Source: Acidobacteriota bacterium
Lineage (GTDB): Bacteria; Acidobacteriota; Holophagae; Holophagales; Holophagaceae
Length of the DNA: 56,720 nucleotides
Reading direction: 5' to 3'
NCBI GenBank assembly: GCA_021802985.1
Contig: JAJZQW010000005.1
Span: forward strand, 1-56,720
Part shown: positions 36,965 through 46,031 of the stretch, in pieces
Position numbering within the stretch: position 1 is the first letter of the stretch
How the letters are laid out: each line of letters opens with the position of its first letter
The notes under the pieces: model-generated
Told to the model about the DNA's origin: nothing
Database searches by the model: none
Seen by the model: only the letters and a program-made list of their open reading frames with translations
Program-made: the position numbers and the translations under genes

Positions 36965-38095
36965 TCACCCCCGCAGACTGACGTCCCGCCCGCGCCAGTG
37001 GTTCACGCCCCGCAGCCGGTCGACGAAGGCCCAGGCGGTGCCCCAGGCCATGACGAGGGCGTTCAGGGGCCAGAGGGCCCAGAGCAGATCCATGGGCAGG
37101 CCGGTGATGCGCTGCTGCACGTCGCCCGCGAGGGCGGGTACCAGCAGCCACAGCAGCAGGGCCAGACCGCCGTGACCCGCGAAGGGCATCCAGAGGGGAG
37201 ATAGCCCCACGACCATCGCCAGGGGCAGGGCGAGGGGGATGGTCCACCAGATGGGCAGGGCGGCGGCGTTCTTCCGCATGGCGCGGATGACGTCCCAGAG
37301 GCCGTGGTACATGCGGAGGTGGAGGTCGGGCCCACCCAGGGCCACCCGGTTCACGTAGCCAGCCCGCTTCACGCGCCGGGCCAGCATCATGTCGTCCACG
37401 GCCTCCAGGGGCGCACCCGCATGGCCGCCGACGGCATCGTAGGCCGAGCGCCGGACCAGGGTGAAGCCGCCCACGCCGCAGAAGGCGGGATGGCGGGGAT
37501 CGGGCACCCGGTGGGGCGGCACCAAGACGAGGAAGGCGGAGGCCGCCAGGGGCAGGGCCAGGCGCTCGCCCGGTGTCGCCACGTCCACCGCCGGCACCAG
37601 GGCCAGGATGTCCGTGGGCTGGCCAAGGGCGAAGGCCAGGGCCCGCCGCAGCAGCTCCGGCGAGGCCTGCACGTCGCCGTCCGCGAAGAGCAGCCAGTCG
37701 GCCGAACGGGCCTCGGGCTGCTCCGAGGCCAGGTGCAGGGCGTGGTTCTTCCCGAGCCAGCCCGGGGGCAGATGGTCGTTGCGCAGGACCCGCAGACGGG
37801 CGGGCTGCGTGGCTTCGCGCCCGCGCAGGATCTCGGTGCTGCCATCCGTGGACCCATCGTCCACGGCGACGATCCGCAGCGCCGGGTAGTCCTGGGCCAG
37901 CCAGGAATCCAAGGCGGCAGCCAGTTCGCGGGCCTCGTTGCGCACCGGGATGCAGAGGCAGACGGATGGGGGATCCGCCGGCAGCGCAGGATCAGCATCC
38001 AGGAGGGGCAGGCGGGCCCAGTGGCGGCGGAGGAGGATCAGTCCCGCCAGCATCACGGCGGTGGAACCCCAGGCGGCGACATCGGTCCAGACCAT
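36965..38095 (-). CDS. Family 2 glycosyltransferase, HpnB/CrtQ-like
   Basis: A 376-residue membrane-bound GT2 enzyme. An N-terminal helix is followed by the GT-A domain (SVCLCIPVRNEARELAAALD, VDDGSTDGSTEIL, the DXD-type FADGDVQ and the WLGKNHALHLAS loop), with three to four hydrophobic segments at the C-terminal end. The layout matches hopanoid-associated HpnB and carotenoid glucosyltransferases. With dxs and ispA in the window it may act on an isoprenoid lipid, but the acceptor is unknown. Its stop lies one base from the convergent gene's stop. Confidence 0.8.
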   Translation of the reverse strand: MVWTDVAAWGSTAVMLAGLILLRRHWARLPLLDADPALPADPPSVCLCIPVRNEARELAAALDSWLAQDYPALRIVAVDDGSTDGSTEILRGREATQPARLRVLRNDHLPPGWLGKNHALHLASEQPEARSADWLLFADGDVQASPELLRRALAFALGQPTDILALVPAVDVATPGERLALPLAASAFLVLVPPHRVPDPRHPAFCGVGGFTLVRRSAYDAVGGHAGAPLEAVDDMMLARRVKRAGYVNRVALGGPDLHLRMYHGLWDVIRAMRKNAAALPIWWTIPLALPLAMVVGLSPLWMPFAGHGGLALLLWLLVPALAGDVQQRITGLPMDLLWALWPLNALVMAWGTAWAFVDRLRGVNHWRGRDVSLRG

Positions 38096-38149
38096 GTCCC
38101 AGCCTATCGGGTGGGGGCGCCGTAGGCCGTGGGTTATCCTGGACAACCC

Positions 38150-39388
38150 ATGCCGCTCGCCCTCCTCGTCTCCGATCCCTTCGCGGGCACCCTGCTGCTC
38201 CTGGCCCTCATCTGGCTGGCGGCCAAGCTGGGCGGCGAGGTGGCGCTCCGCCTGAAGCTGCCCACGGTGGCGGGCGAACTCAGCGCCGGCCTCGCCCTGG
38301 CGGGGCTGCACCAGGCGTTCCCCCACCTTCCGGACGTGGCCGCATCGGAGCCCGTGGGAGTGCTTGCCAGCCTCGGTGTCCTCGTGCTCATGTTCGCCGT
38401 GGGCCTGGAATCCACCGTGCCCCAGATGATGCGGGTGGGGGGCCCATCCCTGCGGGTGGCCATCCTCGGCGTGTTCGCCCCCATGGCCGCGGGGCTCCTG
38501 GGCGCCTGGTGGCTGCTGCCGGTGGGCGTGCCCTGGGTGGTGGATCTCTTCATCGGGGCCTGCCTCTGCGCCACCTCCATCGGCATCAGCGCCCAGGTGC
38601 TGCGGGAGAAGCACGCCGCCGCGTCCCCGGAGGGCCGCGTGATCGTGGGTGCGGCCGTCATCGACGATGTGCTGGGTCTGCTGGTGCTGGTGGCGGTGAG
38701 CGGGCTGGCCGCAGCGGCTTCCACGGGCGGCAGCCTCCCCTGGGTGGGCCTGGCCCGGACCCTGGCCCTGGCCCTGGCCTTCCTGGCCCTCGCCCTCACC
38801 CTGGGCCGACGCGCCACACCCCACCTGTTCCACCTCGCCAGCCGCTTCCGCGGCGAGCAGCTGCTGCTGCCCCTGGGCCTCGGCTTCGCCTTCCTGCTGG
38901 CCTGGCTGGGGAACCTGGCGGGCCTGGCCCCCATCGTCGGGGCCTACGCCGCCGGGCTGATCCTGGAACCCACGCACATCCAGGTGCTGGAGGCGCGGGA
39001 GTCCCACACGCTGGAGGCCTTGGTGCACCCCCTGGTGACCACCCTCGCCCCCATCTTCTTCGTGGTCATGGGCGCCCGGGTGGATCCCGCGGCCCTGCTG
39101 GCGCCCCGGACGCTGCTTTTTGCCGGTGTGCTGGCGGTCCTCGGCGTGCTGGGGAAGTGGATCGCGGGCTACGCCGCCGGCCGCGGCTTCCGTGCCGCCG
39201 TGGTGGGCTGGGGCATGGTGCCCCGCGGCGAGGTGGGCTTCGTGTTCGTGGCCACCGGCGCCCAACTGAGCCTCGGCGGCCAGCCCCTGCTCAGCCCCGA
39301 GGTCCAGGCCGGCATCGTCGGCGCCCTGCTGCTCACCACCATGGCCGGGCCCGTGGGGCTGAGCTGGGTGCTGCGGCGGAAGGGGTGA
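38150..39388 (+). CDS. Cation/proton antiporter, CPA2 family
   Basis: A 412-residue membrane protein with about 12 helices and the CPA2 features LPTVAGELSAGLALAG, LFIGACLCATSIG, VIVGAAVIDDVLGLLVL (the paired Asp in the ion path) and GMVPRGEVGFVFVATGAQ. It should exchange Na+ or K+ for H+ across the inner membrane. The ATG at 38150 has no clear ribosome-binding site; GTG at 38129 is an alternative. It has no TrkA-N domain. The gene diverges from the glycosyltransferase by 54 bp. Confidence 0.9.
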   Translation: MPLALLVSDPFAGTLLLLALIWLAAKLGGEVALRLKLPTVAGELSAGLALAGLHQAFPHLPDVAASEPVGVLASLGVLVLMFAVGLESTVPQMMRVGGPSLRVAILGVFAPMAAGLLGAWWLLPVGVPWVVDLFIGACLCATSIGISAQVLREKHAAASPEGRVIVGAAVIDDVLGLLVLVAVSGLAAAASTGGSLPWVGLARTLALALAFLALALTLGRRATPHLFHLASRFRGEQLLLPLGLGFAFLLAWLGNLAGLAPIVGAYAAGLILEPTHIQVLEARESHTLEALVHPLVTTLAPIFFVVMGARVDPAALLAPRTLLFAGVLAVLGVLGKWIAGYAAGRGFRAAVVGWGMVPRGEVGFVFVATGAQLSLGGQPLLSPEVQAGIVGALLLTTMAGPVGLSWVLRRKG

Positions 39389-39402
39389 CGGCGCTCACCC
39401 CT
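39381..39402. terminator. Hairpin spanning the two convergent stop codons
   Basis: AGGGGTGA (39381-39388) pairs perfectly with TCACCCCT (39395-39402) across a 6-nt loop. The TGA of each convergent gene is the last part of its own stem arm, so one palindrome closes both genes. Confidence 0.6.
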
Positions 39403-40120
39403 CCGGCAGCTCGGGCACGAGGGATTCCTTGAAGGTGGCCTCGACGCGGAAGACGGTGCGGATGAGGCCGGTGGTGAGGACGTCGTGGGGCTTTCCGTTG
39501 CCTGCGAGGTGGCCGTGGTCCAGGACGAGCACGCGGTCGAAGCGGTAGGCGGCACGGATGTCGTGGAGGCTCACCACGACGGTTCCGCCCGCATCCGCAA
39601 GCTGCCGGGCTAGGCGGTAGACCTCCAGGGCATGGCGCACATCCAGCTGGGCCACAGGCTCGTCCCAGAGCTGCAGCGGAGCGGCCGTGGCGAGCGCCCG
39701 GGCCAGGATGACGCGGTGGCGTTCGCCCCCCGAAAGGCGCGTCACGGGACGATCGGCCAAGGCTTCGAGATCCATGGTGGCCAGGGCCTCAGCCACGCCT
39801 GCCGGATGGTCATTCCAGGCATAGCGGCCCTGAGCCACCACATCCCGCACCGAAAAGGCGAAATCGAAGAAGGCCTCCTGCCCCACCCAAGCGAGCTGGC
39901 GCCCCCGCTCCTGGAACGGAATATCGGACAGGGGTTGTCCATGCCAATGGACCTCTCCTTCGGCAGGCAGGAGCCCCGCCAGGGCCAGGAACAGGCTGGA
40001 CTTCCCCGCGCCGTTGGGCCCCACCACCGCCACCAGCTCCCCGGGGCCCAGGTCCAGGGAGACGCCGGCCAGCCGGCCCGGGACCGTCAGGGCAGAGGCG
40101 TGGAGGGCGGGGAGGGTCAT
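39395..40120 (-). CDS. btuD: Cobalamin ABC transporter ATPase BtuD
   Basis: A 241-residue ABC ATPase of the iron-siderophore/B12 group, with Walker A GPNGAGKSS, Q-loop AWVGQEAFFDF, signature LSGGERHR, Walker B LQLWDEP (Trp before the acidic pair is a small deviation) and the H-loop His in VVVSLHDIRAA. It is last in the btuB-F-C-D operon, 55 bp after btuC, with an array of heptamer repeats in that gap. Confidence 0.93.
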   Translation of the reverse strand: MTLPALHASALTVPGRLAGVSLDLGPGELVAVVGPNGAGKSSLFLALAGLLPAEGEVHWHGQPLSDIPFQERGRQLAWVGQEAFFDFAFSVRDVVAQGRYAWNDHPAGVAEALATMDLEALADRPVTRLSGGERHRVILARALATAAPLQLWDEPVAQLDVRHALEVYRLARQLADAGGTVVVSLHDIRAAYRFDRVLVLDHGHLAGNGKPHDVLTTGLIRTVFRVEATFKESLVPELPEG

Positions 40121-40141
40121 GGCACGTCCCCGTTGTTTTGC

Positions 40142-40169
40142 CTGAGGGCTGAGGACTGAAGCCTGAGGA
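40142..40169 (+). repeat. Heptamer array CTGAGGA, four units
   Basis: Four tandem seven-base units (CTGAGGG, CTGAGGA, CTGAAGC, CTGAGGA) fill the btuC-btuD gap and end six bases from the btuC stop codon. The unit and its order match the larger array at 47681-47736. Confidence 0.75.
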
Positions 40170-40175
40170 CTCGTC

Positions 40176-41165
40176 TCATCGCGGCCTCCGCAGCAGCCAC
40201 AGGAAGAAGGGGCCGCCCACCACGGCGGTGACCACGCCCAGCCGCAGCCCGATGGGGAACATCCGCGTCACCAGGTCGCAGACCAACAGGAAGGCGGCGC
40301 CGCCCAGCATGGCGTAGGGCAGCAGCCGCCGATGGTCGGGGCCGAAGGCCAGGCGCAGGACGTGGGGTACCACCAGGCCCACGAAGCCGATGATGCCCCC
40401 GATGGCGGTGGCCAGGGCCGTGAGCACCGTGGCGATCACGATGAGCCGCCGGCGCAGGCGGCGCACGTCCACCCCGAGACTCTGGGCGCTCTGCTCGCCC
40501 AGGCTGAGCAGGTTCAGGCCCCGGCCCATGGGCAGCAGCAGCGCGCAGCCCAGCAGGATGATGGGCAGGCCCATCCAGACGTGTTCCCAGCTGCGGTTCT
40601 CCAGGCCGCCCATGAGCCAGAAGAGGATCTGGGCGTTCACCTCGAAGTGGCCCGCCGACAGGATGAGCAGGAAGCTGGTGCCGGCCCCCAGCAGGGCGTT
40701 GAGGGCCACGCCGGAGAGCAGGAGGCGCTCGGTGCCCGCGCCCTGCTGAGCCAGCATCATCACGGCCCCCGTGGCGACGAAGGCCCCCAGGATGGAGGCG
40801 AAGGGCAGGGTCCAGATCGAGGCGGCGGCGAGTCCCAGCGAAGGCCCCAGGGCCAGCACGGCCACGGCCCCCAGGGCCCCGCCGCTGCTCACGCCCAGCA
40901 GGCCGGGATCGGCCAGGGGGTTGCGGAAGAAGGCCTGCATCACCACGCCGCTGGCCCCCAGGGCCGCGCCGGCGGCCAGTCCGACGAGGGTCCGCGGCAG
41001 GCGGAAGTCCAGCACGACGGTGCGGGCCAGGGCATCCCCGCCGTGCCCCGTGAGCGCACCGATCACCTGCGCCACCGAGAGCCGCAACTCGCCGATGGCC
41101 AGCGAGGCCAGGAAGGCCGCCACGAGGAGCGCGATCAGCAGGGGCAGGGCGAGGCGGGCTCTCAT
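40176..41165 (-). CDS. btuC: Cobalamin ABC transporter permease BtuC
   Basis: A 329-residue FecCD-family permease with about ten helices and the family stretches LRLPRTLVGLAAGAALGASG, LGVSSGGALGAVAVLALG and IGFVGLVVPHVLRL, the last being part of the ATPase contact region. It overlaps the btuF stop at its start (ATGA). Confidence 0.95.
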   Translation of the reverse strand: MRARLALPLLIALLVAAFLASLAIGELRLSVAQVIGALTGHGGDALARTVVLDFRLPRTLVGLAAGAALGASGVVMQAFFRNPLADPGLLGVSSGGALGAVAVLALGPSLGLAAASIWTLPFASILGAFVATGAVMMLAQQGAGTERLLLSGVALNALLGAGTSFLLILSAGHFEVNAQILFWLMGGLENRSWEHVWMGLPIILLGCALLLPMGRGLNLLSLGEQSAQSLGVDVRRLRRRLIVIATVLTALATAIGGIIGFVGLVVPHVLRLAFGPDHRRLLPYAMLGGAAFLLVCDLVTRMFPIGLRLGVVTAVVGGPFFLWLLRRPR

Positions 41166-41992
41166 TTGAACCGGTCAGGATGCAGGGCCCGGGCCAGCTG
41201 CTCGTAGGCGTCGATGCGGTGGTGCGAGACGCTGGACATCAGGGGGCCGGGGAGCAGCACCAGCCGTCCGGCCCGGAAGGCCGGCAGGAGCCGGTAGGAG
41301 GGGATCTGCGCCAGCCGTTCCCGGATGGCGGGCTCGTCGTCGGCCACCAGCACTTCGGCATTCCAGGTGAGCAGCCGCTCCGTGGGGGTGGGCTGGTGGC
41401 CCTTCAGGCCGGCCTCGGCGGCCACATTGATGGCGCCGGCGTGGTCGCAGAGATCCTGGAAGGTGGTGCCGGCGCCGGCGGTGAAGGGGTAGATGCTGGC
41501 CGCGAGGACGCGCACGGGCCGCACGCCCTTGAGCCGCTGGGCCAGGGCGTCCACGCGCGCCCGGCACTGGGCGATGAGGGCCTCCGCGCGTCCCGGATGG
41601 CCCAGCGTTTGGCCCAGGAGTCGCAGGTCGGCGTAGACGTCCTCCAGGGTGTCGAAGCGGTCCAGTACCAGCAGCCGGACCCCGGCCCGCCGGAGCAGGG
41701 CCAGGGTCTCGGGGCGGGTGAAGCTGGCGGCCAGCACCAGGTCGGGGCGGTGGGAGAGTACGCTCTCCGCGTCGCTGTCCTTCAGGGTGGGGTAGGCCTT
41801 CGCCTCCCCGGCCACGGGACTGTAGCGGGCATCGCGCCCCAGGTTGCTCAGGGCGGCGATCTGGCCCGGGTCGGCCAGGGCCAGCAGCAGCTCATCGGTG
41901 CCCACCGCCTGGCTCACCACCCGCTGCGGCGGCCCCGCCGCCCGGAGGGGGGACAGGGCCAGCAGCAGGAGGAGGAGCCAGAGGCGGCGCAT
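41162..41992 (-). CDS. btuF: Cobalamin periplasmic binding protein BtuF
   Basis: A 276-residue helical-backbone substrate-binding protein. It has a signal peptide at about 1-20 (MRRLWLLLLLLALSPLRAA), followed by PQRVVSQAVGTDELLLALAD, SHRPDLVLAASFTRPETLALL and ADDEPAIRERLAQIPSYRLLPAF. The ATG at 41992 overlaps the btuB stop. The cargo is taken as B12 because of the operon and its riboswitch. Confidence 0.92.
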   Translation of the reverse strand: MRRLWLLLLLLALSPLRAAGPPQRVVSQAVGTDELLLALADPGQIAALSNLGRDARYSPVAGEAKAYPTLKDSDAESVLSHRPDLVLAASFTRPETLALLRRAGVRLLVLDRFDTLEDVYADLRLLGQTLGHPGRAEALIAQCRARVDALAQRLKGVRPVRVLAASIYPFTAGAGTTFQDLCDHAGAINVAAEAGLKGHQPTPTERLLTWNAEVLVADDEPAIRERLAQIPSYRLLPAFRAGRLVLLPGPLMSSVSHHRIDAYEQLARALHPDRFK

Positions 41993-44037
41993 CAGAACGT
42001 CCAGGTGGCGGCGAGGGTCCAGCGGGGGAAGGGCGCCGGGAAGCCGTAGACCAGGGCCGCGTCGCCGTTCGTATCGTAGCGGCCGGAGCGCCAATCCTGC
42101 ACCGTCTGTCGCGGCTGGAGCAGGTGTTCACCCCGCAGGGCCAGGGTCAGGTCATGGCGGGGGTTCCAGGACCCGCCCACGACCAGGTCGCGGTAGGGCT
42201 TGCCGGTGGAGAGCACCGCGTACGAGGTGTCATTGATGTCGTAGCGGGGCCCCACGTGCGCCAGCCGGACGTCCGCCCGCCAGGCCGCGCCCTGGACGAA
42301 GGCCGAGGCGGCAGCGGTGAAGAAGGGGTGCCGCAGGATGGCCGTGTTCTGGGTGCCGAAGCGGTCCGCGTCCGTGTTGTGGTCCAGGTCGCGGGTCTCC
42401 TGGCTGCGGAGGACGAGATCCCAGCCGTAGGCCACGTCGCCGCCGCCGCGCCAGCCGAGGGCACCTTCGACGCTCTGGGCCCGGATGGCGCCCTGATTGG
42501 CGTAGTGGGAGGTGAACAGGGGCGGGAAGGCGAAGCTGGTGTCGTAGACGTAGGCCAGCAGGCTCTCGACGCGGGTCCGCTGGGCCTCCAGCCGGTATTC
42601 CCAGTGGTCCGCGAACTGGCCCGTGGCGCCGACCTGCACGGTGCGGCTGCGCTCCGGCAGCAGGGGGTAGGCGGTGCCGTCCTGGGTTTCGGCCTGGGCG
42701 TTCAGGGTGAACTCGACGGTGTTGGGCACGCGGAAACCTTGGCCGGCGCTGGCGTAGAGGCGCAGGGCCGGGGCGACGATCCAGTTCAGGCCCGTGCTCC
42801 AGGTTCCTGCTTCGGCGCTGCCGACCCGGCTCCGTGCGCCGGTGTCCAGGCGGGTGAGGTCCCGGTGGGCGCCATCGCGGCGCAGGCCGGCCACCCAGTC
42901 CAGGCCCTCCGCCAGCGTCCAGCGCAGTTCCAGCGCCCCGGCCAGGTCATGGCCTTCGCCGCGGTAGGGCGTGGCGGCGTAGGTGTTCGGGTCGTAGTAG
43001 TTCTGGGCGTGGCTGCTGTCCACGCGACCCTCCATGCGGCCGGAGAGGCGGAAGCCTGGCGCCGGCGTCCAGTGGAGGGTCAGCTGCTCCTCGGTCCGGC
43101 GGAAGTCCCGGAGCGTCTGCTCGCGGGGGGTGAAGTCCACCGGATCCCCCGTGCTGCCGGAGAGGGCCTGCAGCGTGTCCTCCAGGAGGAGCGTGGGGCC
43201 CAGGGGCCAGCGCAGGCTGGCGCCCCAGCTCTCCTGGCGGGCGTGGGTCTCCCGGTCGGGCTGGTAGGTGCGCACGGAGGGATACCCGGTGGTGCTGAAG
43301 GGAGTGGAGGCCGTCTGCCCGGCGTTGCGGTAGAAGGCCGTGAGGTCCGCCGCGCCCAGTCTCGTGCCCAGGCGCAGGAAGCCGCCGGCCTGGCGGTAGG
43401 TGTCGTTGGGGAAGCCGTTGCCCTGGCGGAGGGCCTCGCCGCCGGCGCTGATCCAGCCCTCGCGGCCCGCCACCTGCACCCGGGCCGAGGCACCGCGCAG
43501 GTCGTCCGTGCCGCCCTTCAGGCCCGCCTGGCCGTGGGTGCCCTCGGCTCCGCGGCCATAGCTGGTGAGGGCGATGACGCCGCCGATGGCATCGCTGCCG
43601 TAGAGGACGGAGGCGGGGCCGAGGACCAGCTCCACCCGCTCGATGCCGGTGAGGCTGAGGGTCCCCAGGTCGGGGCTCAGGGCCGTGGGATCGTTGAGGC
43701 GCACGCCGTCGAGCAGCACCACCACATCGCGGCTGAGCGTCCCGTTGAGGAAGACGGAGGCCTGGGCGCCGGCGTCTCCGGTGGGCATGACGGCGCCGGG
43801 CTGGACCGCCGCCATCAGGTCGGCCAGGGTACGGGCGCCCAGGCGCTGGATCTCCTCGGCCTCGATGACGAAGACCGGCGCGGGCGTACGGGTCACGGCC
43901 ACGGGCGCGGCCTCCGCGCTGACGGTGACGGTGGCCTCGGAAGGCGCCTTGGGCGCCGGCGGGGCGGGATCCACCGCGCCGGAGAGGGAAAGGGCGGACA
44001 CGGCCGCCAGGACGAAGGAGATCCGGGATGGACCCAT
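41992..44037 (-). CDS. btuB: TonB-dependent outer-membrane cobalamin receptor BtuB
   Basis: A 681-residue receptor with a signal peptide, a plug domain (VFVIEAEEIQRLGARTLADL, VVVLLDGVRLNDP, IERVELVLGPASVLYGSDAI) and a beta-barrel that ends in Phe (TLAATWTF). GGAGG five bases before the ATG fixes the start. It is the first gene of the B12 uptake operon and lies directly downstream of a cobalamin riboswitch. No tonB-exbBD genes are in the window. Confidence 0.95.
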   Translation of the reverse strand: MGPSRISFVLAAVSALSLSGAVDPAPPAPKAPSEATVTVSAEAAPVAVTRTPAPVFVIEAEEIQRLGARTLADLMAAVQPGAVMPTGDAGAQASVFLNGTLSRDVVVLLDGVRLNDPTALSPDLGTLSLTGIERVELVLGPASVLYGSDAIGGVIALTSYGRGAEGTHGQAGLKGGTDDLRGASARVQVAGREGWISAGGEALRQGNGFPNDTYRQAGGFLRLGTRLGAADLTAFYRNAGQTASTPFSTTGYPSVRTYQPDRETHARQESWGASLRWPLGPTLLLEDTLQALSGSTGDPVDFTPREQTLRDFRRTEEQLTLHWTPAPGFRLSGRMEGRVDSSHAQNYYDPNTYAATPYRGEGHDLAGALELRWTLAEGLDWVAGLRRDGAHRDLTRLDTGARSRVGSAEAGTWSTGLNWIVAPALRLYASAGQGFRVPNTVEFTLNAQAETQDGTAYPLLPERSRTVQVGATGQFADHWEYRLEAQRTRVESLLAYVYDTSFAFPPLFTSHYANQGAIRAQSVEGALGWRGGGDVAYGWDLVLRSQETRDLDHNTDADRFGTQNTAILRHPFFTAAASAFVQGAAWRADVRLAHVGPRYDINDTSYAVLSTGKPYRDLVVGGSWNPRHDLTLALRGEHLLQPRQTVQDWRSGRYDTNGDAALVYGFPAPFPRWTLAATWTF

Positions 44038-44117
44038 ACATGCCTCCACGCATGAAGCCGCGGAAGCTGGGCGAGTCCCGGAAGGACCTTGGCCCGGCCT
44101 GTGCCCGCGACAGGGGG

Positions 44118-44290
44118 TTAAGTGGTGGACCGGTCTCCGGGCTCGCACGCGACAGGGGCCTTGCGGCTCCCCCCTTGCCTTCCCGGGACGATTCCCAGTG
44201 GCTCGGGCTTGAGGTCTCACGCCGGTGAAGGGCGTGGTGCATACCGTTGCGGGGCAGCGCAGGAATCTCACCTGCTTCCCGAACATCCAG
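44118..44290 (-). ncRNA. Cobalamin riboswitch upstream of btuB
   Basis: On the minus strand the aptamer shows GAAGCAGGTGAGATTCCTGC and CTGCCCCGCAACGGT (44244-44280), the B12-box GCCACTGGGAA (44192-44202) and GCCCGGAGACCGG (44130-44142). These are the conserved core of the cobalamin riboswitch. No U-tract terminator follows before btuB, so control is probably at translation. The btuB ribosome-binding site sits inside a small CATGC/GCATG hairpin at about 44040-44055. Confidence 0.93.
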
Positions 44291-44352
44291 CACGCGATGT
44301 CAGAACCCTGAGGTTTCCACGGCGGCGGCCCGGAGGCAAGTAGAATGACCCT

Positions 44353-45225
44353 ATGCAAGCACCCATCGGCATCATCGGCGGCAGCGGACTCTATCGGATG
44401 GCGGGGCTGGCCCTGGACCGGACGGAGTTGATCCAGACCCCCTTCGGGGAGCCCTCGGGCCCCGTCCACCTGGGCACCCTGGACGGCGCGCCCGTGGCCT
44501 TCCTGGCTCGGCACGGCGAGGGCCACCGGTTCACGCCGACGGAGGTTCCCTACCGGGCGAACCTCTGGGCCCTGAAGTATCTGGGCGTCGAGCGGCTGGT
44601 GTCCGTGTCCGCCGTGGGCAGCCTCCAGGCCCGCCACAAGCCCGGCGACCTGCGCCTGGCCCGACAGTTCGTGGACAAGACGAAGCACCGGCAGGACACC
44701 TTCTTCGGCGAGGGCCTGGTGGCCCATGTGGGCTTCGCCGAGCCCACCTGCCCCCACCTCTCGGAGACGCTGCTGGCCGCCGGGCGGCGCCTGGGCCTGC
44801 CCCTGGAGGATGGCGCCACCTACGTCTGCATGGAGGGCCCCGCCTTCTCCACCCGCGCGGAAAGCCGCCTCCACCAGAGCTGGGGTGCGGACCTCATCGG
44901 GATGACGCAGGTGACGGAGGCGCGCCTGGCCCGGGAGGCGGAGCTCTGCTACGCCTGCCTCGCCCTGGTCACGGACTACGACGCCTGGCGGGAGGGCGAG
45001 GAGGCCGTGGACGCGGCCTCGGTGCTGGAGGTCATGCACGCCAATGTGGACAAGGCCCAGGCGCTGTTGCGTGCGACCATCCCCGGTCTCTCGGGTGCGC
45101 CCCGGCCCTGCGCCTGCGGCGAGGCCCTGAAGACGGCCCTCTTTACGGCCCCGGAGCACGTCTCCGACGACGCCCGCCGCCGCCTGGATCTGCTGGTGTC
45201 GAAGTACGGCTACGGAAAACGCTGA
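44353..45225 (+). CDS. mtnP: S-methyl-5'-thioadenosine phosphorylase
   Basis: A 290-residue purine-nucleoside-phosphorylase-family enzyme that splits methylthioadenosine with phosphate. Motifs are IGIIGGSGLYRM at the start, FLARHGEGHRFTPTEVPYRAN (phosphate site), VSAVGSL, and CMEGPAFSTRAESRLHQSWGADLIGMT (substrate site). The frame is divergent from the riboswitch and btuB. Its stop overlaps the next start (TGATG). Confidence 0.95.
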   Translation: MQAPIGIIGGSGLYRMAGLALDRTELIQTPFGEPSGPVHLGTLDGAPVAFLARHGEGHRFTPTEVPYRANLWALKYLGVERLVSVSAVGSLQARHKPGDLRLARQFVDKTKHRQDTFFGEGLVAHVGFAEPTCPHLSETLLAAGRRLGLPLEDGATYVCMEGPAFSTRAESRLHQSWGADLIGMTQVTEARLAREAELCYACLALVTDYDAWREGEEAVDAASVLEVMHANVDKAQALLRATIPGLSGAPRPCACGEALKTALFTAPEHVSDDARRRLDLLVSKYGYGKR

Positions 45226-45698
45226 TGGCCCTGTTGCAGCCCAGCCCCAAGCTTCAGGCCCTGCTCAAGGACTTCCAGCAGATCGCCAGCATGTCGGGCT
45301 ACTTGAACCATTCCTTCGATCCGCCCCAGTTGCGCCTCTTCTTCACGCTCTATGGCCGCGTGATGGTGGCCTCCCCGGAACAGGGCCTGGCCCTCCTGCC
45401 GCAACTCCAGGCCTGGTGTGATGCCCTGTCCATCCGCCTGCGGGAGGGCAGCTCCTGCGCCATCATGCCGCCCCAGGTCCAGGTCAGCGCCCCCCAGACC
45501 ATGCCCGATGGCCGCGACTACCTGGTGGCCACCTTGACCTTCAACACCAAGGTCACCGAAACGTCCTACCTGCGCATCCGCACCGCCATCCTCGCGGCCT
45601 ATCAGGACGCCGTGAAGATGCGGGAGGTGGGGTTCAGCGAAGGGGCCGTTGCTGGCACCCCGACGACCACGGATCAAGCCGAGGCCGGACAGGTGTGA
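45225..45698 (+). CDS. Hypothetical protein coupled to mtnP
   Basis: A 157-residue soluble protein of no family I recognise. Its first 60 residues look helical (LQALLKDFQQIASMSGYLNH) and the middle is beta-like (YLVATLTFNTKVTETSYLRI). It starts at the mtnP stop codon, so it is translated from the same message. Confidence 0.75.
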   Translation: MALLQPSPKLQALLKDFQQIASMSGYLNHSFDPPQLRLFFTLYGRVMVASPEQGLALLPQLQAWCDALSIRLREGSSCAIMPPQVQVSAPQTMPDGRDYLVATLTFNTKVTETSYLRIRTAILAAYQDAVKMREVGFSEGAVAGTPTTTDQAEAGQV

Positions 45699-45743
45699 AG
45701 GGGAGGGGCCCTGCCGCGCTCGCCCCGGTCCGGGTGACGTCCC

Positions 45744-46031
45744 TCACGCTTCCCATCCCAGCAGGCTCACGCCATAGCGTTCCCCCTCCACGAAGAGGGG
45801 CACGGAAATGACGCTGACGATGGCCCCGGTGTCACGGGCATAGGTCTGGACCAGGAAGGCCTCGCGGGCTTCCGCATCCTGGGCCACCCCCTCGGCCACC
45901 ACGGCGAACCCGCGTCCGGCGGCGCCGGCATGGGCGGCCTCGATGGCGGCGGCCCCCTCCTCCGCGCTCGCGGCGGAACGGGAGATGGTCGTCCCAAGGC
46001 CCTCAAGCTCGGGAGACCTGTCCCCTGCGTC
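45744..46031 (-). pseudogene. Fragment of a methyl-accepting chemotaxis protein
   Basis: The minus strand has an open frame of about 95 codons with no usable start. It reads SRSAASAEEGAAAIEAAHAG and GRGFAVVAEGVAQDAEAR, clearly related to the conserved signalling hairpin of chemoreceptors (AAIEAARAGE-GRGFAVVADEV). It continues into ARDTGAIVSVISVPLFVEGE before the stop at 45744. It overlaps the rdgB stop at its upstream end. It lacks the sensor and membrane parts, so it is a 3' remnant or a gene broken by rearrangement. Confidence 0.6.
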
